Assembly: GCF_032854445.1 (NCBI RefSeq)
Contig: NC_088303.1
Location: 25,523,265 to 25,587,264 of the forward strand
Source: Liolophura sinensis
Taxonomy: Eukaryota; Mollusca; Polyplacophora; Chitonida; Chitonidae
Length of the DNA: 64,000 nt
Direction of reading: 5' to 3'
In this document: piece after piece, positions 1 through 12,045 of the stretch
How positions within the stretch are numbered: position 1 is the stretch's first letter
Layout of the letters: the number at the start of each line of letters is the position of its first letter
Program-made: the position numbers and the translations under genes
Notes under the pieces: model-generated
Database searches by the model: none
What the model was told of the DNA's origin: nothing
Seen by the model: the letters and a program-made list of their open reading frames with translations, nothing else

Positions 1-144
1 TATGAATTCATATTGGCATAAATGAACCTTGCAGTGCTGTTCTGGATATATTCCCGTTCATCTGTCGCTGGAACAAACACGCTTCGCGTTCAACCCCGGC
101 CTTGGACACAGAATTTGTAGATTCATCAACCCATCATTGCTCGT

Positions 145-915
145 GTGGCCTTGGTGACAAAAAGTGGTGGATGACACTCGTGTTGCCTCAGTGACAAAAA
201 GTGGTAAATGACACTCGTGTGGCCTCAGTGACAAAATGATGTGGATGACGCTTGTGTGGCCTTGGTGACAAAAAGTGGTGGATGACACTCGCGTGGCCTT
301 GGTGACAAAAAGTGGTGGATGACGCTTGTGTGGCCTTAGTGACAAAAAGTGGTAAATGACACTCGTGTGGCCTCAGTGACAAAATGATGTGGATGACGCT
401 TGTGTGGCCTTGGTGACAAAAAGTGGTGGATGACACTCGTGTGGCCTTAGTGACAAAAAATGGTAAATGACACTCGTGTGGCCTTAGTGACAGAAAGTGG
501 TGGATGACGCTTGTGTGGCCTTAGTGACAAAAAGTGGTGGATGACGCTCGTGTGGCCTTAGTGACAAAAGTGGTGAATGACACTCGTGGGGCCTTGGTGA
601 CAAAATGTGGTGGATAACACTCGTGTGGCCTTGGTGACAAAAAGTGGTGGATGACACTCGTGTGGCCTTAGTGACAAAATGTGGTGGATGACTTGTATCC
701 TTGGTGACAAAAGTGGTGGATGACACTCGTGTGGCCTTAGTGACAAAAAATGGTGGATGACAATCGTGTAGCCTTAGTGACAAAAAATGGTGGAATGACA
801 CTCGTGTGGCCTCAATGACAAAAGTGGTGAATGACACTCGTGTGGCCTTAGTGACAAAATGTGGTGAATGATACGTGTGTGGCCTTGATGACAAAAAGTG
901 GTGGATGACGCTCGT
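145..915. repeat. 37-bp minisatellite, about 21 units
   Basis: About 21 head-to-tail units of 37 bp, each built on 'gtggccttagtgacaaaaag' followed by 'tggtggatgacactcgt'. Most units keep the exact period; a few are 34-39 bp. A higher-order pattern is visible: the unit at 219-255 recurs identically at 367-403, and its neighbours also match at a spacing of 148 bp (four units). The array is open in several minus-strand frames, giving repetitive Cys/His-rich reading frames, but this only reflects the period and is not evidence of a protein. Confidence 0.95.
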
Positions 916-1136
916 GCGGTTGTTTCCACAATCTAACGTTCGTAAAAGACCACTTTTCTTCCGCCAAGATAGTGTGCACAATGCATCTGTGCGCCACGTG
1001 TTGGAAAGTTTGTTAGTAACTTTAAGAAGGTATGTGCCTGTGTATATTACATCGATAATGTCATTTTATTTTCACACAGTCATTAGTTTTATGAAGTGTT
1101 ATAAATGATGTATTCCCATTGTGTCTTTTTATCTAG

Positions 1137-1346
1137 GTCTGAAGTGCTATACCTGTCTCTTCTTAAAGATAGAGTCATCGAGTGCATCTGTGCATACAAC
1201 TCTCTCCCCTTGATGAATCATTCTCTCGAGAAATGCAAGGGAAACCCGAACAATGTTACCATTCTAGAATGTCCTGTAGCTTTGGCAGGAACCGTTATGA
1301 AATGTGCCCAAACTGGATGGCACGTCGGATGCTACTATCAATTCAA
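1137..1346 (+). pseudogene. possible Ly6/three-finger domain exon, frame-broken
   Basis: A candidate internal exon preceded by a pyrimidine-rich tract and AG (1135-1136) and followed by a GTATGT donor at 1347. Directly after the acceptor one frame reads LKCYTC, the typical opening of Ly6/uPAR three-finger domains, but meets TGA at 1211. The adjacent frame then reads EKCKGNPNN, TILECP, MKC and GCYY, matching the cysteine pattern expected later in such a domain. The two halves are in different frames, so this is either a decayed exon, an assembly indel, or chance. A second donor-like site (AAG/GTATGTG) sits at 1030. No signal-peptide exon or final CCxxDxCN exon was found. The family call is an inference from cysteine spacing only. 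Confidence 0.3.
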
Positions 1347-1399
1347 GTATGTTCCACTACTCCTCCAACAACACCCCATCCACTAAACCACCTCCCACC

Positions 1400-4125
1400 C
1401 GTCACATTAGGAAACTAGTTGATCACAAAATTTAGGTTTATTCCAGGGTTTTTGGAGTACTGTAATTTGTGAATACACCTTTAAACATGTCATGATTCAA
1501 GCTTGCGTTAGGAGTTGATGACATCACCTCAGGTTCGATGACATCTGTCTCCTTTCACTGGTGTGCTGAATAGTATCACCCTCGTGTCTCTGGCATGACT
1601 ATGGTCACGTCTGGTTTTGCTCATGTCAATTCCGGTTTACACATATTAGTCGTTGAAGGTCTTTCAAGGTGTGATTGAATGCATACCGTAAGGCAAAGAT
1701 ATTGAATTAATACTGAAAGAATACATTTTCACTCCATAAGTCAAAGTTTGCAGAAAAATGAAAGCTTATTGACCGCAGCTCATACCTGTTGACATATCTA
1801 AAAGAAACAAAATCACGGATTATGATAGGGTAGATGCAGGTCGTGTCATTATGGTTTTTCGTTCTCCAGGGGAACTGTTGAACTTGGCAGAGCAAATTTA
1901 ATTGACACGAGTCTTCTGTTTGTGAAGAAAAAGAAATGTTCCACCATTTCATTCAGTTCTTCCATTTCCGGTACAATCAAATTTTTCGAACATTTTACAC
2001 AATAGCTTTAAAAATTTCCACCACAGGAAGACCATATGAACAAAATGAATGTGCAATTAGAGAGAAAATGTAGGCGCACTCAGTTCAACCATTCTGGAGA
2101 AGAAGATTCCTTATTTGTACAAAATTTAATATGGTCCCTAAATCACATGTTTAAATTTTTCCAGAGTTTAAAATGCATAACTGGAGTTCTTATTTAATAC
2201 ATACCTATGTTATTTGAATGTATGATTTACTGCTTTTCCAGCAAACCCTTCACAAATTTGCCGAGAGTAAAATCGAACCCATACAATAAGGACGAAGGCT
2301 TGTCAGTGAGGCCCTAGTTATTTATGGCTACATAATTTAAATCAAACGTACTTCTCCAGATGTTGCGGTTTGGGCCTAGACGGTATACTGCTGTGTGAGA
2401 TGATTTATGATACCGTCGTTGAATATTACACGGGTTGTGAATCAGCAGAATTTACGTCTGTTATTATCCGTGAATGATACAGGCCTGTCCCACTACACTG
2501 TGTGACAATGGCTTTTCGGCTACACGTAAGTAAACCGTTTCGAAACGATCTCAAAATGATTTTTTATGCAGTAGTTCTGTGTTATCATATGTCGCTTCAT
2601 GGAGTGAATGTGTAAAGCCTACGTCACAGTTTAATTCACTCAACCTGATAGCAACGTGTTTAATTGGATAAAATTCTCAAGATGGCTGCCCCGATTTGTT
2701 CAGTCATTTTGTTCTATATGTTATTCGGTGAAATCTCATTAAAATATTAAAATGTGATACTTTATAGAAAGCTTGACCCCCCTGCTTTCTATAGAAATAT
2801 GTTTTTTCAGCCAGGTGCTGTCTTGTTCGTTAAGACGTTTTGGAGAAAAAGATTTTTAAAGCTTACCAATTAAATTAAAAATGGCCGTTAAATTGGCCAA
2901 ACAGCTTAAAACGTCAAAAGCTGCTAAATATTTTGTTACAACTGAAAAGTTTGTATTTTCTACCTTTACCAGTTTTCTAGAGGTGTCCCGCTAGAGAACG
3001 TGGACCCCTAATAATCCGAACGATTTCAAGAGGTGTCCCGCTGGGATAGCGTGGAGAGAGCGAGAAAGAAAGAGAGCTAACTAGTTCTGTGGTGGAGGTG
3101 TTTAAAGATTTATTTTTATTTGGAGTGGAAGTTGTGAAACGTACAAGGCACTGTGAAAGACTCTTCTCTGAACATACCTATTATTGCTCCAGAACACTTC
3201 CAAAAGCTTTATTATAAAGCTTTTTTTTCAGTTTTAGAAATTAAAATTTTATCCACCTTAACAGTAATAGCTAAAGGCAAAATATTTACTTCCAGAACCA
3301 AAAACTATATGCAATGTAAATAGGCTTTAAATATTGACTTAAGTCAAAAATGGCCTTGTGGAACCAGCCCCAATAGATTGGACTGACAACTCACCTTTCA
3401 ACTAGTCTGAACCCGTATGTCACATTTCGCTAAGGCCCACAGGCCTCATTTTGCTTGCGCTGAACTCCTAAGCCCCAACTTGCATTTCCCTGACACTTTG
3501 TCCGTTAAGTGTTTGCTGAACGTGGATGAACAACTCATATATTACCTCGAACACAACTTATGTTGTGCTAAGAGCTGAAGCTCCCCACCTCAAGGATATC
3601 AGACAAAAAACGGAGAGGAGAAAATATTGGGGCGTTTTTCAAATGGCTTTAAAGCGCCCGAACTGATTGTATATGATAATAACCTATTTGCAAAAGAAAT
3701 GCCTTCCACAAAAGTACTGATGAATACTAGATCATGGATTCATTACATCTATACAAAATTAAAAGCACTTACAACGGTGTCTTGCGTTGGCAGAAATGTT
3801 CTAAAACACGCAAAATGTGACGGGTGATTAAAACAAAGGCTCAAGGTTAAGAGCATTGGAATTTATTTCTTGTGGACCTCTTTCTTGTGGTTGTGAAAGA
3901 ATGAGGATTATATGCCAGGTGACACATATTCATTTCGCATGATAGGTGAATTCAACTCTCCTGTATTCTGTCAGATCCTCCCAACTCGCGTCTAATTGTT
4001 AGATCGAGGTACTGCTACGCTGCTGTTATGGTAGCCATCTTTATAACTATTACCGCTATTAACTGTTAAAATTGTGAACACCGCATGAGCAATCAATTGA
4101 GCTGAATGATTTTATGTATTCATTA
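1400..4125. other. intergenic, no gene recognised
   Basis: AT-rich DNA with frequent stops in all frames. The longest open frames (1707-1952 minus and 3627-3827 plus) have no recognisable domain or splice context. A short sequence 'aggtgtcccgct' occurs twice (near 2980 and 3030), and there is a small hairpin around 'aaagctttattataaagctt' near 3205. Nothing else stands out. Confidence 0.5.
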
Positions 4126-4133
4126 TTTGTTTT

Positions 4134-4325
4134 TGTTTCCTTTTTATTTATTTATTTATTTAATAGCTGTTCAACGCCTTACTCAAGAGTATTTCACTTA
4201 TGTAGGTCAGTTTTATCGTTGGTGAAATCCACAGTGACCGATATCCATGTCCAAGAGATTATAAACTCAGCACCTCGTCAGCCTCGTTGTTGCGGTCACA
4301 CATCTTCCCAGTAAGCCATGTCACG
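4134..4325 (-). mobile_element. diverged SINE-1 copy
   Basis: The 3' tail signature of the window's commonest SINE appears in reverse: a (TTTA)n run, then 'caacgccttactcaagagta' and 'tttcacttatgtaggtcag', corresponding to the tail 'agtgaaatattcttgagtac' plus 'ggcgtaaaacacca' and (AAATA)n read on the minus strand. The interior is strongly diverged, so the 5' limit is uncertain. Confidence 0.6.
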
Positions 4326-4725
4326 CTAATCATGATGTAGTCATTTTAACAATGTTGAAACACTACTCTTGCTGGAATTCCCACCTCTGACTTAACCACT
4401 AGTTCTCTAAGTGAACGTAAAGGTGAAGATTAGAACATCTGATTTTGATATACTTAACGCAATCAGTAACTTCACAATTGTTTAATTGAATCTCACTGTG
4501 GAATTATTATTTCCACAATTATGAAAATACATGTAGATGTTTTATCATGCTGTTATCATTCGGGCAATGATACAGAAAAAGACAAGTGGATTACGATATC
4601 CATTCTTGGCGTTTCACAACTCATGGTGGTGTACATAAGTTATATACTTATACATTAATTGATTTCCCCGTAAATTTCAGTGGCTATACTAGTATATAAT
4701 GTAATGTTTGTTGAATTCAACATAT

Positions 4726-4819
4726 AAGCCGGGACACACTAGACGGATTTTTTTGCTCGTTCAAGCGATTAAGTTAGCTCCTACCGGCGAAAAAATCCGT
4801 CTGGTGTGTCCCCGGCTTT
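4726..4819. mobile_element. short palindromic (MITE-like) element
   Basis: Two arms of about 28 bp in inverted orientation (4726-4753 and 4790-4819) differ by one substitution and one inserted C. The left arm contains 'gggacacactagacggattt' and the right arm 'aaatccgtctggtgtgtccc'. About 36 bp separates them. There is no coding capacity; the shape fits a small foldback or MITE element. A clear target-site duplication is not visible beyond a possible TA. Confidence 0.7.
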
Positions 4820-6120
4820 ACAGAACATCTTCTCTGTACCTCTGTACTAGTCTACTTGTTCTGACCCACATATAGAATCTACACGTAATGTGCAAGAACA
4901 CCAACATGTCTGACTACCTCGAGTAAATCATCTTTACGCAAATCGTGCCCATCAAGCAATGGTAGGCCTTCGTTACTTAAAAATTAAGAAGCTATCTGAA
5001 AACACAGCCGAGTGGACTATTACAACTTTCTGCAGGTTATCCGCTTCCAAGGATTTTATGCTAACGATTTTTAGCGTCTGCTTCAAGAACAAATCAGTTC
5101 TGTGGCATGGCGACAATTGTAACGGTTGCAAAGAAGTACAGTGGTGCTGGTGTTTTAGACTACGTTGTACTGCCGTTTAACTGTTCTCTACTTGATGGCA
5201 TTTTGTTGAGTTGATAAAATTCTACACATATCCCCTAAACAGTGTTGTAGACATATATCCAAGTCGATAACAACATGGCTGATCGAGGCTATATGCACTA
5301 AAAATTACTGATTTTGGAAACCGTGGACAGCCATAAGTTGTGAACTTGTCATTAGGCGTGCACGATTTTCAGGTAGAGGGAAGACCACATATAGTTGTTT
5401 ACTATCACCCTCTGTCAACTTCAAAGAGACAATTGTTTTCGTTGATGCAACCTTCAACAAAATACTGACAAATGAGCGATTCGACCTTTGATTGCAATTT
5501 ACAAAAAATCTAAATTTATCTTGAAAATTTACCTTGAAAAATTAGAATGGGAGCGAGAAAGGAGAAGCAATTAGGAAGGGCTAAATCGGGACATTAAGAA
5601 TGAGACGAAAATCCAGTCATCCAATCCATCGGCTGTGCTGTATACAGATGTTTCTGCACCGTCATCTCTCTGAGCCTGTAATATATGTCCTCGGTCATGT
5701 CTATGCTTATTACATTAGTCCTTAAGTTGAATGAGCCTGAGGTATACATTTTGCTTTAATGGTTCATATAGTTTAAAATGGCCGTCTATGTGGCCTTCTC
5801 CAAAGTGGCCTTGTTGATCAAATGTTAACTTTCTTATGCGCAAACAGATTTTCAGACTTTGAAAAGGAAATTATTGCCGCCCTATAATCTTTGAATGTGA
5901 AAAAATGGACATTAATTTAATTAAGGAAAGAGGTGCTGGTGGTAGTGTTTAAAAACATTATTACTTTAAAATTTAAACTCACCTACATGTCGAAAAACAT
6001 AGTGGTGCACAGGTTAGACAGGTTGCAAACATAGCAAATGACTCCGGGAAGTAAACCAATGAGTAGTTACTGGAGAACAATTCTGATAAAACGTCAGGAG
6101 CAAAATCTGAGCACAAATCA
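4820..6120. other. intergenic, no gene recognised
   Basis: No convincing exon or RNA gene. Small open frames such as 4959-5180 (plus) and 5979-6233 (minus) show no family resemblance. The sequence is uniformly AT-rich with occasional low-complexity stretches. Confidence 0.45.
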
Positions 6121-6244
6121 AACTCCGGGAGCAACAGTTCACAACCAAGACGCAGAAGTCTGAGACTGGAAATCAAGCTGGTAAGGCTTCGAACTCTCTT
6201 GTCGAATCTTCGAAAAGCTTTCTTTTTAAACATCTAAGAGATCT

Positions 6245-6284
6245 AATATATATATATATATAACTATATATATATATATATATA

Positions 6285-6383
<99 letters not shown>

Positions 6384-6434
6384 CTATATATATATATATA
6401 ACTATATATATATAACTATATATATATATATATA

Positions 6435-6471
<37 letters not shown>

Positions 6472-6488
6472 CTATATATATATATATA

Positions 6489-6520
<32 letters not shown>

Positions 6521-6550
6521 ACTATATAACTATATATATATATATAACTA

Positions 6551-6586
<36 letters not shown>

Positions 6587-6690
6587 ACTATATATATATA
6601 TAACTATATATATATATATATATATAACTATATATATATATAACTACATATATATATATATATATATATAACTATATATATATAACTATA

Positions 6691-6751
<61 letters not shown>

Positions 6752-6771
6752 CTATATATTTATATATATAT
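6245..6771. repeat. (TA)n tract with periodic 'aac' interruptions
   Basis: About 525 bp of almost pure TA dinucleotide broken at irregular intervals by 'taac'. The equivalent point in copy B of the duplication (near 17803) carries only about a dozen bases of TA, so the expansion is confined to copy A. Confidence 0.97.
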
Positions 6772-7605
6772 GGAGTGTTGTCTTAAAAGATAAGATAGCG
6801 AAGTATTTCGATATTTGTTTTCCAGGCTGCACGTAACTGTTGTTTCTAACCGCACATTCTTTCGCTCCAATTTTCATTTTTAGAAATAGTTTCACTACGA
6901 CAAAGTATTTTAACCTCTTGATCTTCGCTTGTGCAATTTTACGCTTAACAGCCTCAGGAGTTTTCGTGGATTTAGAATCCAGTTTCACCATTTCACAACA
7001 ACCACAGCTCATTTTGACGTCTTGATGTATACGTATGTAATCGACAATCGTATTCCGGTGTTCTGTTGTGACCATCATTAAAGAAGTCATATAAGCTACG
7101 TCCGAACCAAAATACATGTAGAAGAGCAGCAAGGTGTTTCAGAAGCAGTGGACAAATGTTTTTAGCAAAGTACTCCATTTCACATCACACTCAGTTAACT
7201 GTATTAGATTTGCACATCATGTTGTGCAGGAGTGAGGCTTAAAAACAAAAGGTTTTCTTTACATATTTCGGTCGGTTCGGCAAAGTAGCCTACTCGCGGG
7301 ACCATATCATTTTGGCTTGATAACTTCTAGCTAACCTGATTCAATTCGATTATTTCACATATTTCCTTTCAATTCATCTTTTTATCTTCGCCATGGGCTG
7401 TGCAATTCATGACGTTGTCGTTTAAGCTTGCAATCACGTAGACGCACAACTTGCTCAAATGAGTTTAATTAAAAATTCTCGTTTCCCATCACTGTCCATG
7501 CCGATCTTGCCATACCGTTAGAAAAAACTCTTCTGTATAATGCGAAATCACGGAATATATATACATCAGTAATTTGGCTCGGGCATTAGATGGATGATAT
7601 CAAGT

Positions 7606-7826
7606 GAGGAGGAAGTACGACGTTAAACCCCAAGCACTCACTCAAGTAGGGACGTACGACTTTAAACCCCAAGCACTCACTCAAGTAGGGAGGACGTACG
7701 ACGTTAAATCCCAAGCACTAACTTAAGTAGGGAGGACGTACGATGTTATACCCCAAGCACTCACTCAAGTAGGGAGGACGTACGACGTTAAACCCCAAAC
7801 ACTCACTCAAGTGGGGAGGGAGTCCG
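7606..7826. repeat. 42-bp tandem array made of a SINE tail (copy A)
   Basis: Five units of about 35-42 bp containing 'gtacgacgttaaaccccaag' followed by 'cactcactcaagtaggga'. The core equals the 3' tail of the SINE type seen at 11258-11625 and, reversed, at 56516-56795, so the array appears to have grown from a SINE 3' end. The homologous array in copy B is at 18642-18860. Confidence 0.85.
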
Positions 7827-8759
7827 AAATATTCTGACTGGAATATGTGGCAGATCTACCCACACTGCTCTGAAGCATGGAAAACAAAACAGCCAAAGAA
7901 AGCAGATCCTGTGCAAAGCTTTGGTTTCTCGCTTAACCTAATTCTTCCTCAACCATGGTGCAAGCTGGGTGTAACCTGCTGTTATTTATATATTTACATG
8001 AACAGCTAGAATAAAAACCCTAACTAAGGTTTATTTGACCATTTCACCGTTAGCTGTATTTTATTCTCAATGCCGTAGTATTTTATATTGCTATTACTGT
8101 AGGAAGAGAGACGATGTAAAACCACTGGCTCATTTGTATAACATGTCAATCTCGCTGTAGATTTTAGAGTCCAGAATGGCCTCATGAGGTCTTGGGATCC
8201 AACGCAGGTTTCGATTCTTCTTTTGCGATTTTTCACCTAGATGTTTGTTACCAACAGGCCTCCCAAATGAGGGTGGAGTTTCTACGGGTTTTCGTCCACC
8301 CACAAACCAGATCACAGTAAGATAAGAGAAATATTCTTCACCATATGATAAACACCAGTTATATCAATACGTAAATATTCTTGTATGTTAGTACAGTTCT
8401 TTTTTGTATTTTTGGAAATATAGGAAGTGTGGTTGTTATTTGTCCTTTGCTTTCTTGTCCACGGATGGTCAAACACAGAACACTTATTCAGACAAGCTCT
8501 TATATATTGAAATGCTTTTTCTGACAATATTCAAGCTGTTTGAATTTAACATTTCATTTCCGTTTACGTAAATTTCTAGTTAAACCACAAACAATATTGT
8601 TTACATAGCCAGGACAATACATGAAAACATTCTGTGATGAAGATGAAAGAGATTTAGACCAAACCAGAAGTGATGCATTCTATTATAGATTTGTACAAGT
8701 ATTTGATCTCAGCATAAAATACAGTGATACTGCTTTTCTCAGTGGTAGAGCTGTGATGT

Positions 8760-9326
8760 TCAGATGCTAACCATATCTCGGAGTTGAGACAAGAACCCGT
8801 CATAAGGTATGTTAACCTTGTCCCGGTCAAGTCCCACTGCCGTGTCAACCCAAGATTCCGTGAACTCCATCACACCAATTCCCTTTTCTTTCGGCTTGTA
8901 GTTTTCGTACATTTCCCTAATCATACGTTCATCTTTATGTCCAAATGCTTTGAACAGAACGGCGAATTCTTCATATGTTAAGAAGCCATCATGGTCCACG
9001 TCGGCACACCGAGCAATTTCGCCAAACATTTGCCGCGCTAACTTGCCTAGAGCATCGGAATCAGTTTGATACTCTTTGGTGAGGGACGTGACAAACTCTT
9101 CCTCACTAATGGAGTCTTTATGGCCGATTCTCCTGAAAATAAATTCCTCCCAAAACAATCTGAATCCTTTCCTCATGCCCTCAATACTTTCTTCATCAAC
9201 AAGATTCTTGTAAAAGTTTTCAAAATCTTGCTCGCTGTTTCTGTAGTCTAGTTTTGACACGACGCCATCGCTATTTACGTCCAAACTCCTAAACCATGCC
9301 CTCCACTTCCTTTGTAAAAATTCCAT
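8760..9326 (-). CDS. SCP: sarcoplasmic calcium-binding protein (paralog A)
   Basis: 188-residue, four-EF-hand protein of the SCP family, known as soluble cytosolic calcium buffers of invertebrate muscle and nerve. It opens with the family signature KWRAWFRSLD. EF loop I (residues 16-27, DVNSDGVVSKLD) has all ligand positions, with Asp at position 12. Loop III (109-120, DVDHDGFLTYEE) is fully canonical. Loop II (around 68-79) and loop IV (around 144-155) are degenerate. ISEEEFV, KAFGHKDE and ESWVD match bivalve SCPs as I know them, and the length is normal for the family. Translation is complete from ATG to TGA in one exon. An acceptor (TTTCCAG) lies about 22 bp upstream of the ATG, with an in-frame TGA on its intron side, so an intron probably splits the 5' UTR. 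It lies inside copy A of the tandem duplication. It could also be called calexcitin-like. Confidence 0.92.
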   Translation of the reverse strand: MEFLQRKWRAWFRSLDVNSDGVVSKLDYRNSEQDFENFYKNLVDEESIEGMRKGFRLFWEEFIFRRIGHKDSISEEEFVTSLTKEYQTDSDALGKLARQMFGEIARCADVDHDGFLTYEEFAVLFKAFGHKDERMIREMYENYKPKEKGIGVMEFTESWVDTAVGLDRDKVNIPYDGFLSQLRDMVSI

Positions 9327-9594
9327 TGATGATCCGTCGATAGAAGACCTGGAAATTCAGTCAACAGTAGGGAAATATATTCTCGTATTAAATTGCGATC
9401 AATCAGAAACACTAAAAAAGATCATTTTGCAACATTGTCTTGTGCGTCTTTAATTATATTATATTTGAAGTTTTACCATATTTAACTATTATCTGCATAT
9501 TTTGATACTGAAGAATTATACATACAAGATCAAGCATAAACAAAGAAAACAATAATGGAGCGATTACAGAGCAATAAGGGACTTGGGAGATACA

Positions 9595-9915
9595 AAACGG
9601 GGTTGTCTATCCGATGGATACACAGCATGTACACGTCAATATAGATGCAGGCAAGATCACTACACGCGGTTGTCCATCTCACTGATACATAGCATGTAAA
9701 CCTCAACATAGGTCCAGACAAGATCACTAAACGTGGTTATCCATCTGACTAATGCACAGGATTAAACCTCAACACAGATCGAGACGGATCACTACAGGTG
9801 GTTGTCCATCTTACTGATACGTAGCATGTAAGCCTCAACAAAGATCGAGACAAGACCACTACACGTTGTTGTTCATCTGACTGATTCATAGGATGAAAAC
9901 CTCAACATATGTTCC
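9595..9915. repeat. tandem repeat, about 66-bp period (copy A)
   Basis: About five degenerate units sharing 'ggttgtccatct', 'ctgatac', 'agcatgtaa' and 'cctcaaca' followed by 'gatcactac'. The same array is in copy B at 20609-20930, with a very similar number of units. It lies upstream of SCP gene A; no function is evident. Confidence 0.8.
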
Positions 9916-11257
9916 TGTTAACAGCCAAAGAATTTTATTTTGTTATCTTGTCATGCATGGTGAAATCTATGAACTGATAGTAAGTAGAGTACACTTTCTA
10001 CTTGCTGTTTACATTTAAAAAAGACTGTAACTGGAGTTCACTGAGAGATGGGGAACGTTTCTCTCTAAAGGTAAATGCATTACTTCTGATCGGTACTACA
10101 CATCGTGCATGGTGAGGCGCTCAAAGCAGACCTGCTCGCTGAGCGTAGGTAACCGGTTGGTACATACATATTTTATTTCGGGAAGGTCTATTTTAAATTG
10201 CTCCGCATGACTGCTTTCAACTTAACCTGAAGCTGTGCAAAGGTCATTTACTTACATCCCCGTCACAAGTCAGCATGCTAAGATGATCTGTGTGTTATCC
10301 GCAACCATTTGTTATGTATGCGCAGTAATTATGTCAAACTTTGGAAAAATCGGCGTACGTCTAATGATGCTAACTATTTCAGCATACGCGGAGAGGGTTT
10401 ATTCACATCGCTCGAAAGAGGACATACATACTCGCGTGAGAGCATAGATATGTACGCACATAGTCTCACAGTTTATCACAGAATTGCTAGAGTCTCTCTG
10501 TGCGATTTTCCTGTATCCTAACAGATAAGCGTATAGTTACGGCGTTAAACATCATATAGATAAATATAACATAGATTTCCATATTTAGATCTCCTGCCGC
10601 ACGGGTATGCTGCTGCCGTTGTGGATCAATTTTGCATAAGAACAAATGCTTAATACGTCGATGTAACTATAGGAGGTATGTATAAGTAATACTTACATGA
10701 CTGTTGGTGATCGTGGTTATGGCCGTCAGTGGTGTATACTATAGGTGTAGTCGTAACCTGGTTTGATCTTTTGTCCGCTTATTGTCTTTGATACAAATAC
10801 ACAAAAGATTTTACTGTGCATAAGCTGAGAAAGACACAGACGGTCGCGTCGTGACCCAGTTTGGGAGACAATAGAATATATCTATGCAGATTTTAGTCTC
10901 GCGAGAGCTAACATAAATGTCTCGTCTGTTAACGGTGGCCATTTCATGTAAATTATATGCCAATAAAAGCTTTGCTTGGTCATTTTATTATTTTAAGCGT
11001 ATAGAGTTGTCTTTAAGAGTGTCTCTGAACGCTTTTGTAAAGGAACCCATTGATTTATAAAACAATATCTCTATGAGGAAGACTTAAAATCATGTCATTC
11101 AAATGAGTGATTGTAGACATCTGCTTTTCTCAAATTACTAGTTAAGGGAGGTGGTGGGGAAAGGGGAGGGAGGACTGTATAATTACGGCCATAGACTAGC
11201 GCCTAAAGTCAACGTATAAATTGTTATGCAGTCTTGTTTTACACTTGTTTTACACTT

Positions 11258-11625
11258 CGTTCGACCGCTTTGATGGCCTAATGATTATAATGTTGTCTCG
11301 AAGGCGGGAGACGTCGGATCAAACCCGGATCGGGTCAAAGACTTCAAAAATGGCACTTGTTGCTGCCTCCGTCGCTTGGCACTCAGCACTGAGAGGCTAG
11401 AGCAGACTGGTTTCTCTCTTGTCAGTATAATGTGACTTGATGGGGTTTCACGCCTGGTGTCTTCAGTATGATACTTCATTGGTGGCAACACGTGGCTTCA
11501 TGAATTCGTCCTGCTAAAAGCATTAAGACACAGTATATGTACACACACCTAATGGCCCCTCATCGTCATTTGACTGAAAGATTGTAAAGCACGACGTAGA
11601 ACCTCAAACATAAATGCATACATAT
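11258..11625 (+). mobile_element. SINE-2, tRNA-derived, near full length (copy A)
   Basis: A tRNA-like head with a box-A-like 'tggcctaatgattataat' and a box-B-like 'ggatcaaacccgg', then a unique body, then the tail 'catcgtcatttgactgaaag' with 'acgacgtagaacctcaaaca'. The tail is shared with the SINE at 56516-56795 and the minisatellite at 7606-7826. The homologous copy is at 22338-22700, so it inserted before the segmental duplication. Confidence 0.75.
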
Positions 11626-11639
11626 AATTGATTCGTCGT

Positions 11640-12045
11640 CTCAAATTTAACTCAGTTACATTATTTCGTACTCAAGAATATTTCTCTTATACGACGGCGC
11701 CCATTTACAGAGCAGAGTGCCAAATATTGTTAACGAGTTGCATTTATGGATAAGCTTTGTGTCAGTCAGATCCTTCATGAGGTCTGTAAAGCTCGCCATT
11801 TTTTAACTGTATCTAATACCGCTTAACCCGGGGCTAGGGGCCGTAAAGGCAGCCATGCTCATTAGATCTACATGATGCCTTTATGAACATTTGCGATCAA
11901 AGCGCGACGGAGATACCTTGGTGGAATTATTTCTGTTAGCAATTGGCATTAAGGTCACGTATCTTCATACAGGCCGACATAAAAATTTTCCTGCTCCTGA
12001 CTACAGCGTAAAACATCAGTCAAATAAATACATAAATGAATAAAA
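11640..12045. mobile_element. SINE-1 tail fragments (copy A)
   Basis: A minus-strand fragment near 11668-11712 ('cgtactcaagaatatttctc' with 'ttatacgacggcg') and a plus-strand tail near 11998-12045 ('agcgtaaaacatcagtcaaa' followed by an ATAAATA run). They may be the two edges of one old rearranged copy. Equivalent pieces lie at 22740-22784 and near 23080-23125. Confidence 0.6.

Noticed and set aside
145-915. CRISPR-like array
   Set aside because: The repeats are contiguous without unique spacers, and the DNA is clearly from an animal nucleus.
484-981. 165-residue minus-strand frame with His/Cys-rich repeats
   Set aside because: It is a read-through of the 37-bp minisatellite. Other frames on the same strand are open too, and the period is not a multiple of three.
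6752-7132. 126-residue minus frame, also open in the duplicate at 17680-18174 (CGCCEMVKLDS, KRKIAQAKIKRLKYF)
   Set aside because: Conservation comes only from the recent duplication. Of the differences I can read, about nine change residues and about two are silent, so there is no sign of selection, and no domain is recognisable.
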